From Clostridium collagenovorans DSM 3089 (GTDB lineage Bacteria > Bacillota > Clostridia > Clostridiales > Clostridiaceae): DNA of 64,000 nucleotides. Every line of letters starts with the position of its first letter. The first letter of the stretch is position 1. The stretch covers positions 190,669 through 254,668 of the forward strand of contig NZ_FQXP01000006.1 of the NCBI RefSeq assembly GCF_900130005.1. Reading direction: 5' to 3'. The notes under the pieces are model-generated. The model searched no databases. It was not told the origin of the DNA and saw nothing but the letters and a program-made list of their open reading frames with translations. A program made the position numbers and the translations under genes. Below, one piece after another: positions 52,146 through 61,702 of the stretch.

Positions 52146-52517
52146 AAATAATAATCCCTCCAAAATTGAAATAAAGCACCATTGTTATGGTAAAAATTAC
52201 ATGCACATATATTATGATACAATAAATTCAAAAAAAATCAAGAAAATTAATAAAATTTATAAGGAAAACCATTGAAAAAATGTAATAAATAAAAAAAATA
52301 TATAAGTAAAAATCAATTTTTACTTAAAATTAAAAACGAAATATGACTAAAAATGTTTTTAAGGGTTCATAAATGAGTAATAGATAGAAATTGAATTCTA
52401 AAAGTTTGAATTAAATGATATAATATTAAAAAAAGAGATGGTATATGATTGAATCTATTAATAAATATTTGATTTTATGAAAAAATATTCGAAATATGTA
52501 GGAGGAAAGGAAAGAAT
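52146..52517. other. Divergent intergenic region
   Basis: 372 bases between the kinase (minus) and UPF0291 (plus) genes. AT-rich, no gene; TATAAT at 52419-52424 may be a -10 element for the UPF0291 gene but its -35 is unclear. Confidence 0.4.
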
Positions 52518-52718
52518 ATGGAAAAAGATTTTAATAAGGTATTACAAAGAATAAATTTTTTATATAAAAAGAGTCAAGAAGAAGGATTAACAGAAGAAGA
52601 AAAGGTAGAACAAAAGGAGTTAAGAGAATATTATTTAGAAGTGTTTAGAAATAATGTAAGAGCTCAACTTCAACATGTGAAAAAAGTGGATAATAAAGGA
52701 AAGAAGAGTTATAATTAA
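52518..52718 (+). CDS. UPF0291/DUF896 protein
   Basis: 66 aa. LQRINFLYKKSQEEGLTEEEKVEQ and LREYYLEVFRNNVRAQL match the YnzC/UPF0291 family of small helical proteins in Firmicutes; a B. subtilis member is linked to the SOS-induced yneA region. The function is unknown. GGAGGAAAGG precedes ATG. Confidence 0.9.
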   Translation: MEKDFNKVLQRINFLYKKSQEEGLTEEEKVEQKELREYYLEVFRNNVRAQLQHVKKVDNKGKKSYN

Positions 52719-52760
52719 ATAGAGTATAAGGATTTTGTTAAGTTAATATTAAGAAGTTCT

Positions 52761-52872
52761 TTAATATATAAGTTTTAATTAATATTCTACATTTCTAATA
52801 TATAGTTGCATTTGTTCTACAATGAATGTTACATCTAAATACAATGGAGTTTGTTTATTAGAATATATATAA
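52761..52872 (+). repeat. R2 intergenic repeat, copy upstream of the AIM24-like gene
   Basis: TTAATATATAAGTTTTAATT, AATATTCTACATTTCTAAT, TTTGTTCTACAATGAATGTT, ACATCTAAATACAATGGAG and TTTATTAGAATATATATA match the reference copy in order. It occupies the space where the promoter of the next gene would be. Confidence 0.6.
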
Positions 52873-52916
52873 TATATAACTTAACAGAACGGAATATAAA
52901 ATTGGGGGATAGTTGT

Positions 52917-53753
52917 ATGAAGACTAATGTTACCTTTAAAAATAACTTAAGACAAATTGCTAGCATGACTGGCGAGAAGTGTATATTTGAGGTTTTTGAG
53001 TTTGAGGAATTAAAAGGTGGTAATGACATAGAAAGTGCATTAGTATTATCATTTTTAAAGGACTCTAATATAAGGCTTAGACAAGCCAAGATAACCTTAA
53101 ATAATGGAGCTGTAAGACTAGAAAGTGGAGCATTAAGTTATTTAAGAGGGGATATAGAAATAGACACTAAGATTGGAGGCATAGTTGGACTTGGTAAAAA
53201 ACTATTTTCAAGTAAAGCTACAGGAGAAACTGCCTTTAAACCTAGATACTCAGGTACGGGTGAAATAACCTTAGAGCCTAGTTTTGGTCACTATGCATTA
53301 GTTGAATTATTCGATGAAACTATAATTGTGGATGATGGTGTATTTTATGCAGCAGAAGACTCAGTTGAGGTAGGAGCTTGGATGCAAAAGAATATATCTT
53401 CTGCATTAATGGGGAATGAGGGATTGTTCCAAACCAAGATATCAGGAACAGGTATTGTACTTTTAGAACTTCCTGTACCAGAGGATGAAGTTATTAAGTA
53501 TGTATTACATGAGGATACTTTAAAGGTAGATGGAAACTTTGCTATCTTAAGAACTTCAGGGGTTGATTTTACAGTTGAAAAATCTGCTAAGTCTTTAATA
53601 GGATCAGCAGCAAGCGGAGAAGGTTTCTTAAATGTATTTAGGGGGACTGGAGAAGTATGGTTAGTACCAACAGAATATATTTATAAAAAACTAAAAACTT
53701 CAGGGCTTTCAAGAGTAAATAATCCTGGTGGAAGTAGTAATACTCAAGTTTAA
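52917..53753 (+). CDS. AIM24 family protein
   Basis: 278 aa from ATG 52917, preceded by GGGGGAT; an upstream in-frame extension to 52851 lies inside the R2 repeat and lacks a site. The protein is a β-rich AIM24 (TIGR00266-like) domain with VRLESGALSYLRGDIEIDT, KPRYSGTGEITLEPSFGHY and SGTGIVLLELPVP. AIM24 is named from yeast mitochondria; in bacteria its biochemical role is unknown. No signal peptide, so cytosolic. Own terminator. Confidence 0.85.
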   Translation: MKTNVTFKNNLRQIASMTGEKCIFEVFEFEELKGGNDIESALVLSFLKDSNIRLRQAKITLNNGAVRLESGALSYLRGDIEIDTKIGGIVGLGKKLFSSKATGETAFKPRYSGTGEITLEPSFGHYALVELFDETIIVDDGVFYAAEDSVEVGAWMQKNISSALMGNEGLFQTKISGTGIVLLELPVPEDEVIKYVLHEDTLKVDGNFAILRTSGVDFTVEKSAKSLIGSAASGEGFLNVFRGTGEVWLVPTEYIYKKLKTSGLSRVNNPGGSSNTQV

Positions 53754-53785
53754 TAAAAAGTAAAGGCTAATAAGAATTAAGAATA

Positions 53786-53836
53786 AACATAGTTTCATGT
53801 AGAAGATAAGACTTTCTATATAGACTATGTTTTTTT
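53786..53836 (+). terminator. Terminator of the AIM24-like gene
   Basis: AAACATAGT...ACTATGTTT closes a larger stem-loop, followed by TTTTT. Confidence 0.8.
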
Positions 53837-54017
53837 ATTTAAGTAAGGACTAAAAGGTAGAGAAGGAGTAAGATAGAAAAGTGAATAAAGTTTATAGATA
53901 ATTTATTATGAGAAATATCTAAATATAGTAAAGATATATAACGAACTAAAAATATAGTTATGAATAGGTGGTGAGTTTTAGTAAGGATATAAGATAAATT
54001 CTTGCTAAGGATGATAT

Positions 54018-54281
54018 ATGAATTATGTTTATATAGTTGAATGTAATGATGGGACTTTATATACAGGATGGACAACTAACATAGAAAACAGACTTAAGGC
54101 ACATAATAGTGGAAAAGGGGCTAAATATACGAAAGTAAGAATACCAGTTGAACTTAGGTATAGTGAAACTTATGAAAGTAAAAGTGAGGCACTGAAGAGG
54201 GAATATGCAATAAAGAAGTTAAGTAGAGCTAAAAAATTTGAGCTTATAAACAAATACGAACAATCTAACTCTTGCGTATAA
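54018..54281 (+). CDS. GIY-YIG domain protein (YhbQ-like)
   Basis: 87 aa, essentially one GIY-YIG nuclease domain: YVYIVECNDGTLYTGWT (GIY...YTG), a conserved Arg in NRLKAHNSGKGAKYTK and Glu in SEALKREYAIKKLSR. This is the small stand-alone YhbQ type found in most bacteria; the role may be DNA repair-like but is not established. ATG follows AAGGATG. Confidence 0.9.
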   Translation: MNYVYIVECNDGTLYTGWTTNIENRLKAHNSGKGAKYTKVRIPVELRYSETYESKSEALKREYAIKKLSRAKKFELINKYEQSNSCV

Positions 54282-54350
54282 AAAAAATAGAAAAAATTCA
54301 GTATATTTTAAAATAAAATTAATTATATTAATAAAATATTCGTAAATATG

Positions 54351-54379
54351 TTGACTTCTATGTTGAAATTTGTTAATAT
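54351..54379 (+). promoter_or_regulatory. Probable promoter of the purine permease gene
   Basis: -35 TTGACT (54351-54356), 17-bp spacer, -10 TAATAT (54374-54379). No purine-riboswitch core follows. Confidence 0.5.
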
Positions 54380-54469
54380 AGGTTGGCGAAAGAAAAATAA
54401 AATAATTAATATAAAGTTCGTATTGATTAAGTATAGATAAGTAGCTTTTAATAAGCCAAGGAGGAAGCA

Positions 54470-55759
54470 ATGGAAAAGTTTTTTGAACTACAAGAGAATA
54501 AGACCACTGTTAAGATTGAAGTTTTAGCGGGTATAACGACATTTATGACTATGGCGTACATACTTATTGTAAACCCTGATATTCTTTCAATGACAGGTAT
54601 GGATAAAGGTGCTGTATTTACAGCTACTGCAGTTTCTGCAATAATTTCTACATTAATTATGGGGTTATATGCAAAATTACCTTTTGCACAAGCACCAGGT
54701 ATGGGATTAAATGCATTCTTTGCTATAACAATTGTACAGGTTATGGGATATTCATGGCAATTTGCTTTAACAGCTGTTTTATTAGAAGGAATAATATTTA
54801 TTTTATTAACTATATTTAATTTAAGAGAAGCTATAGTAGATTCAATACCTCTTAATATAAAGAGAGGTATATCTGTTGGAATAGGATTATTTATTGCTTT
54901 TATGGGATTAGAGCATGCAGGAATCGTATTACATCCTGAAGCTGGAACAATTTTAGCATTAGGAAATGTAACACAAGGTACTGCTTTGTTAGGTATTATA
55001 GGAATATTAATAACAGGTATTTTATTGGCTAGAAATGTTAAAGGGGCACTTTTAATAGGAATAGTAGCTACAACTATCATAGGAATCCCAATGGGAATAA
55101 CACCAGTACCAGAATCTATATTTAGTATGCCACCATCATTTTCACCTTTATTTATGAAATTTGAGTGGAGTAACATATTTAGTTTTGATATGTTCATAGT
55201 ATTGTTTACATTATTGTTTATGGATATGTTTGATACTATAGGTACTTTAGTTGGAGTTGCTACTAAAGCTAAAATGCTTGATGAGAAGGGAAATGTTCCA
55301 AGAATTAAGAAGGCACTTATGGCTGATGCAATAGGTACTACTTTAGGTGCATGCTTAGGTACAAGTACAGTAAGTACATTTGTTGAAAGTGCTTCAGGAG
55401 TAGCAGAAGGTGGTAGAACAGGTTTAACAGCTGTTTCTACAGCAATGATGTTCTTTGTAGCATTATTCTTCTTCCCATTAATAAGTGTTATACCTCCAGT
55501 TGCAACATCACCAGCGCTTGTTCTTGTTGGATTATTTATGATGGAGCCTATAAAGGAAATAGATTTAACTGATTTTACAGAGGCAATACCAGCATTCTTT
55601 ACTATAATAATGATGCCTTTATCATATAGTATTTCAGATGGTATAGTTTTTGGAATTATATCTTACATAGTTCTTAAGTTAGGAACAGGAAAGAGAAAAG
55701 AAATAAGTTTAACAACATATATAATAGGATTCTTATTTATTTTAAAGTTTTTAATTTAG
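54470..55759 (+). CDS. NCS2-type purine (guanine/hypoxanthine) permease
   Basis: 429 aa with 12-14 membrane segments, of the AzgA/PbuG branch. Signatures: GITTFMTMAYILIVNP, AQAPGMGLNAFFA, SVGIGLFIAFMGLEHAG, FMDMFDTIGTLVGVATKA and STVSTFVESASGVAEGGRTGL. It imports hypoxanthine, guanine or adenine with protons. AAGGAGG precedes ATG. Unlike many clostridial pbuG genes it lacks a visible purine riboswitch. Monocistronic. Confidence 0.9.
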   Translation: MEKFFELQENKTTVKIEVLAGITTFMTMAYILIVNPDILSMTGMDKGAVFTATAVSAIISTLIMGLYAKLPFAQAPGMGLNAFFAITIVQVMGYSWQFALTAVLLEGIIFILLTIFNLREAIVDSIPLNIKRGISVGIGLFIAFMGLEHAGIVLHPEAGTILALGNVTQGTALLGIIGILITGILLARNVKGALLIGIVATTIIGIPMGITPVPESIFSMPPSFSPLFMKFEWSNIFSFDMFIVLFTLLFMDMFDTIGTLVGVATKAKMLDEKGNVPRIKKALMADAIGTTLGACLGTSTVSTFVESASGVAEGGRTGLTAVSTAMMFFVALFFFPLISVIPPVATSPALVLVGLFMMEPIKEIDLTDFTEAIPAFFTIIMMPLSYSISDGIVFGIISYIVLKLGTGKRKEISLTTYIIGFLFILKFLI

Positions 55760-55845
55760 TCAATTAAGATAAATTAAGTATTTAATATTAATTAATTCAA
55801 TATAACTTAACAAAATAAATATCAATATAAATCTTAAATTACATA

Positions 55846-55905
55846 TAGACGTAGATATAATTATCTTTAATTAATAAAGTTAGTATATCTATGTCTTATT
55901 TTTGT
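55846..55905 (+). terminator. Terminator of the purine permease gene
   Basis: AGACGTAGATATA pairs with TATATCTATGTCT, followed by TATTTTTG. Confidence 0.8.
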
Positions 55906-56711
55906 TTAGGTGTGAATTTTCAAAGTAAGTAAATTCTAGGTTTTTTAATAGATAAGAATAAATTTATAATTATAACACTGTTTCTGAAAACGTATGAAAA
56001 GTATTGTTTTGAATTTTAGAATGTATATTTATTATAAAAGTGAAAAAATATATAAAAATGTATTTACATAAATATAAAAATAATGTATTATTATAACAAT
56101 AAATTATGTAAAGATTCATAATATAGGTAAGGTAATAAATAAACCTTATAAAATTTATAGCTATATAAATAATTTAATATAGTAATTTAAAAACAAATCA
56201 TTTCAAATATTATCTAAAGTGATATCTATTCAAAATTTAGTGTGACAAACACACATAAAAATCAATAATTCAAAAACCTAAACTGCAACCTTTAACCTTA
56301 AATTTAAAAAATATAGAAATAAAACTTTTAATTTATATATAAGTTTCAATTAACAATCTACATTTTGAATTTGAACTAAGTTTATTTAATAATAGTTATT
56401 TCTAAATATGATGAAGAATCATTATTGAAATCTATATATTATAAATTAAAATTAAAAGTTTGTAATTAAAGTTAAAACTATCCTTATCTAAGGAATAGTT
56501 AATTTGTGGATTTAATACAAGTAAGTTATTAAAATTAAACATGAAAAGTGAAGAGTAAAATTTATGAGTTAATTGATAATTTCATATTCAATATGTAGTT
56601 GTTAATTAATAAAAGAGCCAACTTTGAAATAAAAGCTTTACTGAGCCTAATATAATTATGAATTTATATTAATTTATTAAAACTAATATAAAAGGAAGCG
56701 GTGAAAGAAAT
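55906..56711 (+). other. Long intergenic region before the five-gene ABC cluster
   Basis: About 800 bases, no gene. Holds an R2 repeat (56332-56450) and a small TGTG/CACA hairpin near 56241-56255. The promoter of the ABC cluster must lie here but no clear -35/-10 pair was found. Confidence 0.4.
56332..56450 (+). repeat. R2 intergenic repeat, diverged copy
   Basis: TTATATATAAGTTTCAATTA, ACAATCTACATTTTGAA, GTTATTTCTAAATATGATGA and TTATTGAAATCTATATATT follow the order of the reference copy with more substitutions. Confidence 0.5.
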
Positions 56712-57500
56712 ATGATAATGAAGGTTGAGCTTAAGAGAGCATTCCAAAGTAAGGGCTTTTATTTAAGTCTAATTATAGGAATTATATTCTCTATTTTACA
56801 ATTGAGAGAGGATGGTTTTTTTTATCCCTTTGAAGAAACATATTTCGGTCCATGGAGTCTATATGATCACTGGATTATGTTTAGGGCGGGAAGTTTTAGA
56901 AATTCAATGCTTATGTTAATGCCTCTTTTAACTGCAATTTGCTATAGTAGCTCGTTTTTAGAGGATAGAAAGTCAGGATTTAGTAAATCTATTTATACTA
57001 GAATAAATAGAAAAGAATATATAAGAGCTAAGTATATAGCTAATTTTTTATCATCATTTGTGGTTATTGTTATTCCATTAATAATTTATCTTTTATTTTT
57101 GTTGATGACAATACCTAATATAAAACCTGATGTATCAATATATAATCAAACAATAAGACAATATGGTATGTTCCATAACTTATATTATTCGCAACCCATA
57201 GTATATATTTTAATAGCAACTTGTATATATGGAATTTTTGGAGGAATATATTCCTCTGTGGCTTTGGTTGTAAGTTTAAAAATAAAAAATATCTTTGTTG
57301 TATTATCAACACCATTTTTATTTGTATTTATTTTAGATATGATAATGCATTTTTTAAAAACCTATAACCTAAGTCCTATAAATTATCTAAGTGTATTTTC
57401 AAGGGCTAATAGTGCAGTTGTTTTTTTAGAAATAATTATAGGGGTATTAATAACCTTTGGTATGTTTTATTTAGGAGGAAAGAATGAAGAAATCTTATAA
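56712..57500 (+). CDS. ABC transporter permease (first of the cluster)
   Basis: 262 aa with about six membrane helices and a large extracellular loop after helix 1. The start is ATG with AGGAAGCGG upstream. SSSFLEDRKSGFSKSIYTRI with NRKEYIRAKY is a segment common in Firmicute ABC permeases related to bacitracin or lantibiotic self-protection transporters. It overlaps the next gene by 17 bases. It is likely a membrane partner of the ATPase encoded downstream. Confidence 0.7.
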   Translation: MIMKVELKRAFQSKGFYLSLIIGIIFSILQLREDGFFYPFEETYFGPWSLYDHWIMFRAGSFRNSMLMLMPLLTAICYSSSFLEDRKSGFSKSIYTRINRKEYIRAKYIANFLSSFVVIVIPLIIYLLFLLMTIPNIKPDVSIYNQTIRQYGMFHNLYYSQPIVYILIATCIYGIFGGIYSSVALVVSLKIKNIFVVLSTPFLFVFILDMIMHFLKTYNLSPINYLSVFSRANSAVVFLEIIIGVLITFGMFYLGGKNEEIL

Positions 57501-58290
57501 TAAAGAGAAGGTTTTACTTCCTATCAGATTAAATAAAAATTATATCATTGGGGTAATAGCGCTGATATGTATGGTTATAGTGGTTTATATTTATATTAGT
57601 CCTTATAGACCTAAGCTTATGTCTAGTGTTTTTGATTATATGATAAAGCCTGGTACTATCAACGGCGCTACAAATTTCGGGATTTTTTCAAATTTTATGT
57701 TACCAGCTAGTGGTTTTCTTTTAGTTAAACTCTTAGAAATTTATGAAAAAGATTTTATAGTGCACAGGTACAGTAATAAAAAGGAACTTTGGAATACTCA
57801 AGTAAAAAATATAATTATAATCTCTGTTGTAATTATGTTAATAATAGTTACTTTGAGTTATATATGCTCTGTTATAAAGTTTGGGAGTTTTCACAATGCT
57901 TGGCCGGAGGAAGGAAGTACTCTTGCTATAGAGGCAAGAGGCTTAAAGCTATATATTTCAGAAAGAAAAGTTTTATATAGTACAGGAAGCATGCTTTTAT
58001 TAATTTTTTTATCTGGTACATTAGGGTTAATAACTCAAGGATTATTAGTTTTAATCTTAAAGATTAAGATTAAAAACAGCTTTTTAGTGTATTTTTTTAT
58101 GCTTACTATAACATTCATAGATTGTTATTTGCTTGGGGGAGCACTAATAATAAAACGAATGATATTGGGTGGAATAAAGATGTTATATATTGGAGAAATA
58201 TTTGGAGATATTATATACCTTCTTTTTGTAGCAACGGCAATTTACTTCACAGGAAGAAGGCTGAATTGTAAGAAGGAATTTTATAAATGA
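57484..58290 (+). CDS. Membrane protein, probable ABC permease (second)
   Basis: 268 aa with about six membrane segments (helices near 20-40, 95-125, 160-185, 200-225 and 240-260). The start ATG overlaps the end of the first permease, with AGGAGG just upstream, implying translational coupling. It contains VHRYSNKKELWNTQVK, which parallels the KxxYxxAK loop of the first permease. No ATPase motif. Confidence 0.65.
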   Translation: MKKSYNKEKVLLPIRLNKNYIIGVIALICMVIVVYIYISPYRPKLMSSVFDYMIKPGTINGATNFGIFSNFMLPASGFLLVKLLEIYEKDFIVHRYSNKKELWNTQVKNIIIISVVIMLIIVTLSYICSVIKFGSFHNAWPEEGSTLAIEARGLKLYISERKVLYSTGSMLLLIFLSGTLGLITQGLLVLILKIKIKNSFLVYFFMLTITFIDCYLLGGALIIKRMILGGIKMLYIGEIFGDIIYLLFVATAIYFTGRRLNCKKEFYK

Positions 58291-58406
58291 TAAAGCAATT
58301 TTATATCATAAATGTGAGTTTATAAGGTGAAAATTTTTAGTTAAGTTATTATAGAAGTTATCTCGTTTTAGGTATTCTTTAAAAATTAAAAATGGGGGTA
58401 GTAGTA

Positions 58407-59063
58407 ATGGATATTACTTATATTGAAGTTAATGGGGTTAGTAAGAAAATAAAAGAAAACAAGGTTTTAGATAATATAAGTTTCTCTCTAGAAAGGGGTA
58501 AGATAGTAGGTTTTAGAGGAAAGAATGGTTCAGGTAAAACTATGCTATTTAGAGCTCTTTCAGGATTAATAAGAATTGATGAAGGGGAAATAAAGATAGA
58601 TGGAAAAGTAATGGGAAAGGATATAGATTTCCCAGAGAGTTTAGGAGTTGTAATTGAGTATCCAGGTCTATTACCAGGATATACTGGCTTTGAGAATCTG
58701 AAGATTTTAGCAGATCTTAAGGGTGTTATAGGAGAAGATGAAATAAAGGAAGCTATAAAATCTGTAGGTTTAGACCCAGAGGATAAAAGAAAGTTTAAAA
58801 AATACTCCTTAGGAATGAAGCAAAGACTTGGAATAGCTCAAGCTATAATGGAAAAACCGGATTTAATTATTTTAGATGAACCTACAAATGCATTAGACCA
58901 AGATGGGGTAGAGTTAGTAAAAAATATTCTTATAGAACTTAAAAATCAAGGGAAAACAATTTTAGTTGCATCTCATGATAAGGAGGAAATAGAGTATTTA
59001 TCCGATGAAATATATTATCTAAATGATGGTAAGGTTTCAAATTATAGAATTCTTAAGGAGTAA
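58407..59063 (+). CDS. ABC transporter ATP-binding protein
   Basis: 218 aa from ATG 58407, eight bases after GGGGG; an in-frame ATG at 58392 overlaps that site. Walker A GKNGSGKT (38-45), signature SLGMKQR (134-140; SLGMK is typical of the antibiotic-export subfamily), Walker B LIILDEPT and switch His in ASHD. It should drive the permeases of this cluster. Confidence 0.88.
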   Translation: MDITYIEVNGVSKKIKENKVLDNISFSLERGKIVGFRGKNGSGKTMLFRALSGLIRIDEGEIKIDGKVMGKDIDFPESLGVVIEYPGLLPGYTGFENLKILADLKGVIGEDEIKEAIKSVGLDPEDKRKFKKYSLGMKQRLGIAQAIMEKPDLIILDEPTNALDQDGVELVKNILIELKNQGKTILVASHDKEEIEYLSDEIYYLNDGKVSNYRILKE

Positions 59064-59069
59064 GGGAAT

Positions 59070-59603
59070 ATGAAAAAAAAGAAAATGCTTTATATGACTA
59101 TAAGTATTGCTATTCTTATGCTTTGCGTAGGTGTTTTTACTTATAAATACAATAAAATTAATAGTGAAAATGTAACAAAGTTAACTATAGATAAATATGA
59201 GATGGGTGAAAAGGTAGAGCTTCAGGATTTTAATATTAGGGTTAATTCGCTTAGAGAAAAATATGCAAATAAAGAAGAGGTTTTTTATGAATTAGAGTTA
59301 GAGCTTCAAAATAAGAGTAATGATACTAAAAGTTTTGAACATGCAATTAATGAAATGAAGGTTGAATCTGTATATGCTCAAATAATAATGGAGAAGGAAA
59401 ATAACTTTGTGGCTTTAAAATCAAATTCAACTAAAACTTATAAAATACAGTTTGTTGTTGATAAGAAGGCTTATGATGCATTAAAAGATAAGGGTAAGTT
59501 TGAGTATTATATAAGCAATAAGTTCTATATGGATCAATGTAAAGATAAGTTTTTACAGGATAAAGAGTATTATAAAAAGAGTATTAATTTAAGTGTTAAC
59601 TAG
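59070..59603 (+). CDS. Membrane-anchored protein of unknown function in the ABC cluster
   Basis: 177 aa. A short basic start and one hydrophobic helix (7-25) suggest an N-terminal anchor or uncleaved signal. The external part (35-177) is β-rich and resembles DUF4352-like Ig-type domains in layout (FYELELELQNKSNDTKSF, FVALKSNSTKTYKIQFVV), without catalytic motifs. It begins six bases after the ATPase stop, so it is part of the operon and may bind the exported compound or assist the permeases. Confidence 0.6.
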   Translation: MKKKKMLYMTISIAILMLCVGVFTYKYNKINSENVTKLTIDKYEMGEKVELQDFNIRVNSLREKYANKEEVFYELELELQNKSNDTKSFEHAINEMKVESVYAQIIMEKENNFVALKSNSTKTYKIQFVVDKKAYDALKDKGKFEYYISNKFYMDQCKDKFLQDKEYYKKSINLSVN

Positions 59604-59703
59604 GTTCGTGGATGCTTTAAGAGGTGGACAATAAGAAGGGAGGATTTAGTGGGAGGGGAACAAAGCTGACACTTGTAATAGTATTCTCTCACTAAGATAA
59701 TTT

Positions 59704-60513
59704 GTGAAAAAAACTAATATTAAAACAATAAAGAAGTTACTATTAAGAGATATAAAGTATGGATTTTACGAAAATAGATATAAGTATTTAGTGTTTATAC
59801 TTATGATATTAGTATTATCAATTATATCTGCTGCGTCATACAGAGGGACTATAAGAGGTAATTTTGTAGATGTAATTATGAATATTTTACCAGGAGAGAG
59901 GAATTTAGAAATCCACATTCCGATTCTTTGGATTTTAATAAATAGTTACGTATTATTTATTATTGGAAGCTATGCATATGATGATTATAAAGAAAATTCA
60001 TTATATATAATCTATAGAACAAATGGAAAAATGGAATTTTGGATTAGCAAATTTTTATGGACAATATTAAATGTGTTACTTTGTTATATTATTTTATTTG
60101 GGATAATAATAGCAGTGGGATACATAATTCTAGGGGGAGGATTTAGCTATAGTGCCTATAGTGAGCTTAGAATACTACCTAATATGCTACGAGTAGCAAC
60201 AATAGGAGAATTAGTATTTACAATTAGTACAAGCTTTTTAGTATTATGGTTGTCACTGAGTCTACTACAGTTATCATTATCTATTATTATGAAGCCTATT
60301 AATGCATATGTTTTCATAATGGTATTTTTAATGATAGGAATATTTATTCCGTCTCCAATATTCCCAGCTCAATATTGTATGATACTTAGAAATGAAATTT
60401 TTGATAATTTATATAATATAACCTTACTTAAAGCTGTGATTTATAATTGTATTATTGCTATGGTTGCAATTTTAATTGGAATATTTGCAATCAATAAAAA
60501 AGAAATACTTTAG
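59704..60513 (+). CDS. ABC transporter permease (third of the cluster)
   Basis: 269 aa with about six membrane helices. The start is GTG (an in-frame stop lies two codons upstream) and lacks a strong ribosome site; translation may be weak or coupled. DYKENSLYIIYRTNGKMEFWISKF matches the loop between helices 2 and 3 in the other two permeases (YxxxNxxEFWxxK), so the three are related. The 100 bases before it contain GGGAGG and GGAGGGG but only a six-codon frame. Confidence 0.65.
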   Translation: MKKTNIKTIKKLLLRDIKYGFYENRYKYLVFILMILVLSIISAASYRGTIRGNFVDVIMNILPGERNLEIHIPILWILINSYVLFIIGSYAYDDYKENSLYIIYRTNGKMEFWISKFLWTILNVLLCYIILFGIIIAVGYIILGGGFSYSAYSELRILPNMLRVATIGELVFTISTSFLVLWLSLSLLQLSLSIIMKPINAYVFIMVFLMIGIFIPSPIFPAQYCMILRNEIFDNLYNITLLKAVIYNCIIAMVAILIGIFAINKKEIL

Positions 60514-60540
60514 GTAGGTCATAACAGGGTTGTAAGAAAT

Positions 60541-60598
60541 AAAAAAGCTAAGTCAAAGGGTAGTTTAAAGTTGCTACTCTCATGGCTTAGCTTTTTAT
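60541..60598. terminator. Bidirectional terminator after the ABC cluster
   Basis: AAAAAGCTAAG...CTTAGCTTTTT with an inner GGGTAG/CTACTC stem; A-rich left and T-rich right, serving also the convergent DUF1002 gene. Confidence 0.85.
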
Positions 60599-61572
60599 TA
60601 TTCTGATTTTATGTCTGTATTTGGTGAAGTAGTTGAGCTACTTTCAGAAGGTATAGTTTCATTATTATCATTATTAAATGATTCTCCTATTTTATCAAAT
60701 AAAGATGAGAAGAAGTCTTTTATATCTTCCCACAACTTTTGAAAAAATCCACTTTCTTTAATTTTTTCACCTTGATTTTTTAAGATATTTTTAATTTCAG
60801 AACCAAATTTATTAAGTGAATCCTTTACAGAATCATAATTAATATCTAAGTCATTTATTCTAGACATTAAACCTTGAATTTCTTTTTTCTGTTCATCATT
60901 TAATTTAACACCATAATTATTTGTTACATTTACTATGATATCTTTAATTTGAGCGTCATTTTTAGGCTTGTCTTTAATGACCTCTGTTTTAATATCATTT
61001 ATTATACTAGAAGCTTTATCATTTCCAACACTTTCACCTAAATTTCCAACGACACCTACTTCATCCTGTGCAACTTTTTTCTGAGTTTCACTTATTTTAT
61101 TACCAGTGGAGGTTTCAAAACCTTTTAATATTCCGGTAAGTGCAGCTTCACCAGTTACAGGAAAAGGTGAAGAGGCTTTAATATGTGCATCTGTAATACC
61201 AGCAGTAATTAAGGCATTGACTAGCATATTGCCAGTAACTTGAGTTAAATTGTTTGTTTCTACAGATATTCCATTACCTTTACTTAATAATTCAACATAA
61301 GAACTAGAAAATGAACTATTTCCTCCACCAGGAGTATTAGTGTCTCCACCTAATAAGTCCGTTATATCTTTATTAGTTATTTCAATAATTTTAACTTCAT
61401 CTTTATTTACGCCAAACTCTTTTAACATATCTTCCTTTTGAGCAGTAGTTAGGTTTGCACCTAAAGTAACTATTTTACCTACCTCAGCAAAGGCAGTATG
61501 TAATGGCAAGGTAAATACCATTGTACAAAGAAGTAAAGCACTTAAAAAATGCTTAAATTTGAATTTATTCAT
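60598..61572 (-). CDS. DUF1002 secreted protein
   Basis: 324 aa. Signal peptide (1-29, ending HTAFA) followed by a DUF1002 domain: GANLTTAQKEDMLKEFGV, EITNKDITDLLGG, SSSYVELLSKGNGISVE and NLTQVTGNMLVNALITAGI are the conserved opening. The middle is helical and the last 25 residues are Ser/Thr/Asn-rich. Found mainly in clostridia and bacilli; function unknown. The protein should be outside the cell. AGGAGGAG precedes ATG. Confidence 0.85.
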   Translation of the reverse strand: MNKFKFKHFLSALLLCTMVFTLPLHTAFAEVGKIVTLGANLTTAQKEDMLKEFGVNKDEVKIIEITNKDITDLLGGDTNTPGGGNSSFSSSYVELLSKGNGISVETNNLTQVTGNMLVNALITAGITDAHIKASSPFPVTGEAALTGILKGFETSTGNKISETQKKVAQDEVGVVGNLGESVGNDKASSIINDIKTEVIKDKPKNDAQIKDIIVNVTNNYGVKLNDEQKKEIQGLMSRINDLDINYDSVKDSLNKFGSEIKNILKNQGEKIKESGFFQKLWEDIKDFFSSLFDKIGESFNNDNNETIPSESSSTTSPNTDIKSE

Positions 61573-61702
61573 GGTAAGCTCCTCCTATTTTAATTATAGA
61601 AAATAGTTTGTAGTTTTAAATCTATATATAATATATAATATATTTCACAAAAAATAACAACATATATATAGAAAATAGGAGGAATATTATTTTAAGAAGG
61701 AT

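Noticed and set aside
54018..54281. GIY-YIG gene as a homing endonuclease or mobile element
   Set aside because: It is the short stand-alone YhbQ type, without DNA-binding extensions or a disrupted host gene.
54282..54469. Purine riboswitch upstream of the purine permease
   Set aside because: Neither the conserved loop sequences nor the P1 ends typical of purine aptamers are present; only a plain promoter is visible.
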